Shown here piece by piece: positions 39,521-41,576 of a stretch of 41,576 nt of DNA. The notes beneath the pieces were generated by a model. The model was not told the DNA's origin and searched no databases. It saw nothing but the letters and a program-made list of their open reading frames with translations. The DNA is taken from assembly GCA_002255935.1 (NCBI GenBank), contig NKIO01000030.1, positions 1 through 41,576 of the forward strand, given 5' to 3'. This DNA is from Comamonadaceae bacterium PBBC2. GTDB lineage: Bacteria; Pseudomonadota; Gammaproteobacteria; Burkholderiales; Burkholderiaceae_C. The translations under genes were made by a program, and so were the position numbers. Each line of letters opens with the position of its first letter. Position 1 is the stretch's first letter.

Positions 39521-40123
39521 ATGTCTTCCTCCACACACACTGTCATTGAAACCACCGCATTGAGCGGCGGACCGGGTGCCCTGCCCCTCATCCAAAACCT
39601 GACGCACAGCTGGACCGCTGGCGTGCACGCCATTTGCGGCGATGAAGGCACGGGCAAAACCACCTTGCTGAGGCTCTTGGCAGGTGATTTGGCCGCGATG
39701 GCCGGCAGCGTGACGGTGCCTGCAGGCGGGGTCTTCTGGATGGACTTGAAAGGCCCCGAGCACGACCCAAGCACCGTCGAGGTCTGCTGGGCGGACCTGC
39801 GGAAACAGTGGCCAGATTGGGACGAAGCGCTGCTGCAAGACTTGGCCGAGGCACTGGACATGGACCAGCATCGGCACAAACGGCTGGAGATGCTGTCCAC
39901 CGGCAGCCGCCGCAAGGTGATGCTCATCGCCGCCCTGGCCTCAGGCGCCGCCGTGACCTTGCTGGACCAGCCCTTTGTCTCGCTGGACCGCATCTCCATC
40001 CGCACGATCTTGGAATTCTTGGCCGAAGCCGCCGAACACCCCAGCCGGGCGTGGATCGTGGCGGACTACGAAGCGCCAGCCGATGTACCTCTGGCAAGCG
40101 TTTTGAACTTGCCAAGCCATTGA
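39521..40123 (+). CDS. ABC-type ATPase domain protein lacking the catalytic glutamate
   Basis: This is a 200-residue single ABC nucleotide-binding domain. The P-loop is GDEGTGKT at 40-47, the signature loop LSTGSRRK is at 125-132, and the Walker B reads VTLLDQP with D149 but Q150 where the catalytic glutamate normally is. The switch histidine also seems absent (WIVADYEAP) and no clear Q-loop is seen. No permease or substrate-binding gene is nearby. It may bind ATP slowly or act as a regulatory or structural ATPase. AGGA lies upstream of the ATG. The frame is intact, so it is not obviously a pseudogene. Confidence 0.85.
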   Translation: MSSSTHTVIETTALSGGPGALPLIQNLTHSWTAGVHAICGDEGTGKTTLLRLLAGDLAAMAGSVTVPAGGVFWMDLKGPEHDPSTVEVCWADLRKQWPDWDEALLQDLAEALDMDQHRHKRLEMLSTGSRRKVMLIAALASGAAVTLLDQPFVSLDRISIRTILEFLAEAAEHPSRAWIVADYEAPADVPLASVLNLPSH

Positions 40124-40160
40124 CGACGGCGCCCCGATGCTGGGCGATCGGCGGTGTTGC

Positions 40161-40236
40161 GTAGGAGCCCCACTGTGTTGGGCGATTCAGTCGCTGGTGG
40201 TCCGCAAGCCATCGCCGAACGCAGTTCAGCTCCTAC
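40161..40236 (+). repeat. BIME-like paired repeat, unit 1
   Basis: A type A' arm starts GTAGGAGC and holds GCCCCA-CTGTG-TTGGGC (40161-40186). After about 24 bp the inverted type A arm follows (40211-40236). The layout matches the units near 36.8 kb. Confidence 0.82.
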
Positions 40237-40284
40237 AAGACACAGGCAACTCAAGTCCGCTAAATCCAAAGCAAGTGGTATTGC

Positions 40285-40360
40285 GTAGGAGCTCAACTTT
40301 GTTGGGCGATTCAGTCGCTGGTGGGCCGCAGGCCATCGCCGAATGCAGTTCAGCGCCTAC
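40285..40360 (+). repeat. BIME-like paired repeat, unit 2
   Basis: This is a second composite unit 124 bp after the first: GTAGGAGC with GCTCAA-CTTTG-TTGGGC (40285-40310), spacer, and an inverted arm with GCGCTGAA (40335-40360). It lies in the 372-bp gap between the ATPase gene and aspS, in which I see no gene. Confidence 0.8.
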
Positions 40361-40380
40361 AGGGCAACACCCCTAGTCCG

Positions 40381-40407
40381 ATCGCCGACCACCGTTCAGC
40401 GTCCACA
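40381..40407 (-). repeat. Degenerate type A repeat arm
   Basis: ATCGCCGA and TTCAGCG with GTCCAC at the end resemble an inverted type A arm, with several changes in the loop. It is likely a decayed copy and the last of the cluster. Confidence 0.5.
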
Positions 40408-40443
40408 TTTTTTGGGCGCATCACAGGCTCAAATTCATATTCC

Positions 40444-40479
40444 AAACAACAAAGCCACCCGAAGGTGGCTTTGTTGTTT
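40444..40479 (-). terminator. Terminator of aspS
   Basis: AAACAACAAAGCCACC and its complement GGTGGCTTTGTTGTTT form a 16-bp stem around CGAA. On the minus strand it lies 16 bp past the aspS stop codon. The symmetrical AT-rich ends could terminate in both directions. Confidence 0.85.
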
Positions 40480-40495
40480 GAGCGCTGGGGCTCGA

Positions 40496-41576
40496 TCAGG
40501 CGGCTTTGACAGCGTCCGGATTGCGCAAGCGGATGTGCAGTTCGCGCAATTGCTTTTCGTCCACCACGCTCGGGGCCTGGGTCAGCAAGCACTGGGCGCG
40601 TTGGGTCTTGGGGAAGGCGATCACGTCGCGGATGGATTCAGCGCCGGTCATCAAGGTGACGATGCGGTCCAAACCGAAGGCCAAGCCGCCGTGTGGAGGC
40701 GCGCCGTATTGCAGGGCGTCGAGCAAGAAGCCAAACTTGAGCTGGGCTTCTTCGGGCGTGATCTTCAAAGCGTCAAACACTTTTTGCTGCACGTCGGCGC
40801 GGTGGATACGCACGGAGCCGCCACCCATTTCCCAGCCGTTCAACACCATGTCGTAGCCCTTGGAGATGCACTTCTCAGGCGCAGTGACCATCCAGTCTTC
40901 GTGGCCGTCTTTGGGCGCGGTGAAGGGGTGGTGCACGGCGGTGTAGCGCTGGCTTTCGTCGTCGAACTCGAACATCGGGAAGTCGACCACCCACATGGGG
41001 GCCCAGCGGTCTTCGAACAAGCCGTTGGCTTTGCCAAAGGCGCTGTGGCCGATCTTGATGCGCAAGGCGCCAATGGCGTCGTTGACGATTTTTGCCTTGT
41101 CGGCACCGAAGAAAATCAGGTCGCCGTTTTGTGCGCCTGAGCGCTCGAGCACCGCATTCAATGCCGCGTCGTGGATGTTCTTGACGATGGGGGACTGCAA
41201 ACCGTCACGGCCTTTGGACAGGTCGTTGACGCGGATGTAGGCCAAGCCCTTGGCGCCGTAAATCTTGACGAACTCGGTGTAGGCATCGATCTCACCACGG
41301 CTGATGCCACCGCCTTCGACCGAACCATGGGGCACGCGCAGGGCCACCACGCGGCCGCCCTTCATGTTGGCTGCGCCAGAGAACACCTTGAAGTCCACAT
41401 CGCCCATGACATCGGTCACTTCGGTGAACTGCAATTTCACGCGCAGATCGGGCTTGTCCGAGCCGTACAGGTGCATCGCGTCTTGGTAGGTCATGACGGG
41501 GAACTCGCCCAAGTCCACGCCGATGGTCTTTTGGAACACGCGCTTGATCATGCCTTGGAACATGTCGCGGATTTCT
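40496..41576 (-). CDS. aspS: Aspartyl-tRNA synthetase, 3' part (partial)
   Basis: The gene continues past the right edge; 359 codons and the stop are visible, so the anticodon-binding domain and class II motif 1 are outside. Visible parts are the GAD insert ([20 protein letters not shown]), [20 protein letters not shown], and motif 3 [16 protein letters not shown] near the end, all typical of bacterial AspRS. It charges tRNA-Asp (and tRNA-Asn where the enzyme is non-discriminating). nudB, on the same strand, lies downstream beyond the inserted ATPase gene and repeats. No frameshift is seen. Confidence 0.97.
   Translation of the reverse strand, partial: EIRDMFQGMIKRVFQKTIGVDLGEFPVMTYQDAMHLYGSDKPDLRVKLQFTEVTDVMGDVDFKVFSGAANMKGGRVVALRVPHGSVEGGGISRGEIDAYTEFVKIYGAKGLAYIRVNDLSKGRDGLQSPIVKNIHDAALNAVLERSGAQNGDLIFFGADKAKIVNDAIGALRIKIGHSAFGKANGLFEDRWAPMWVVDFPMFEFDDESQRYTAVHHPFTAPKDGHEDWMVTAPEKCISKGYDMVLNGWEMGGGSVRIHRADVQQKVFDALKITPEEAQLKFGFLLDALQYGAPPHGGLAFGLDRIVTLMTGAESIRDVIAFPKTQRAQCLLTQAPSVVDEKQLRELHIRLRNPDAVKAA

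Noticed and set aside
39521..40123. Pseudogene call for the ABC-type ATPase
   Set aside because: The frame is open over 200 codons with a ribosome-binding site, intact Walker A and signature loops; the changed residues are specific and the gene is not broken.

Overview
The window looks like the chromosome of a GC-rich betaproteobacterium, most likely Burkholderiales/Comamonadaceae. Evidence is the gene order rpmB-rpmG, ribF-ileS-lspA, gpsA-secB-grxC-rhodanese | gpmA-S41 protease-moeB and aspS-nudB, plus the abundance of tripartite-tricarboxylate-type ('Bug') binding proteins. Most of it is intact single-copy coding sequence on both strands. I see no tRNA, rRNA, CRISPR array, prophage or transposase gene.

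Layout. 1-670: end of rpmB, rpmG, its terminator, then a gap with REP-like elements. 669-4144: fatty acid desaturase, an RsmB/NOP-type methyltransferase, a DUF1653 gene and purN. 4298-6605: two-gene acyl-CoA dehydrogenase operon of the pimeloyl-CoA dehydrogenase type. 6709-8247: exported (Tat-type signal) ATP-dependent DNA ligase whose ribosome-binding site lies inside a perfect inverted repeat, and an HNH nuclease. 8429-12995: ribF-ileS-lspA. 13159-19814: class V aminotransferase, gpsA-secB-grxC-rhodanese, gpmA, S41 protease and a MoeB/ThiF enzyme. 19819-25997: a MarR-nuclease pair divergent from a Bug-Bug-sulfatase-SulP operon, with a palindrome in the shared promoter region. 26010-30476: Rieske oxygenase alpha/beta plus a third Bug protein, then VOC, SRPBCC and racemase genes. 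30597-32304: GNAT, a PNPOx-fold protein and a BrnT/BrnA toxin-antitoxin pair with a strong promoter almost touching the toxin start. 32321-35420: YcaQ-type glycosylase, DUF4287, DUF429 and an EamA transporter. 35464-36617: folE with a BLUF photoreceptor gene 2 nt behind it. 37041-39482: nudB-EEP-clsB operon. 39521-40123: an orphan ABC-type ATPase lacking the usual catalytic glutamate. 40496-end: 3' part of aspS.

In metabolism, FolE and NudB are successive folate-pathway enzymes only 2.4 kb apart on the same strand. The Bug-sulfatase-SulP operon could couple capture of a sulfated organic anion to its desulfation and to movement of sulfate or the product. The Rieske-Bug operon suggests use of an aromatic acid.

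The clearest structure not explained by genes is a family of short hairpin repeats in intergenic gaps. One type forms paired inverted units, including a tandem array with a 99-bp period, and its stems vary in a compensatory way, as in RAYT-associated REP/BIME elements. The strongest leads are the repeats, the folE-BLUF pair, the sulfatase-SulP operon, the degenerate ABC ATPase and the ligase leader hairpin. All are inferences from sequence reading and none has been tested.
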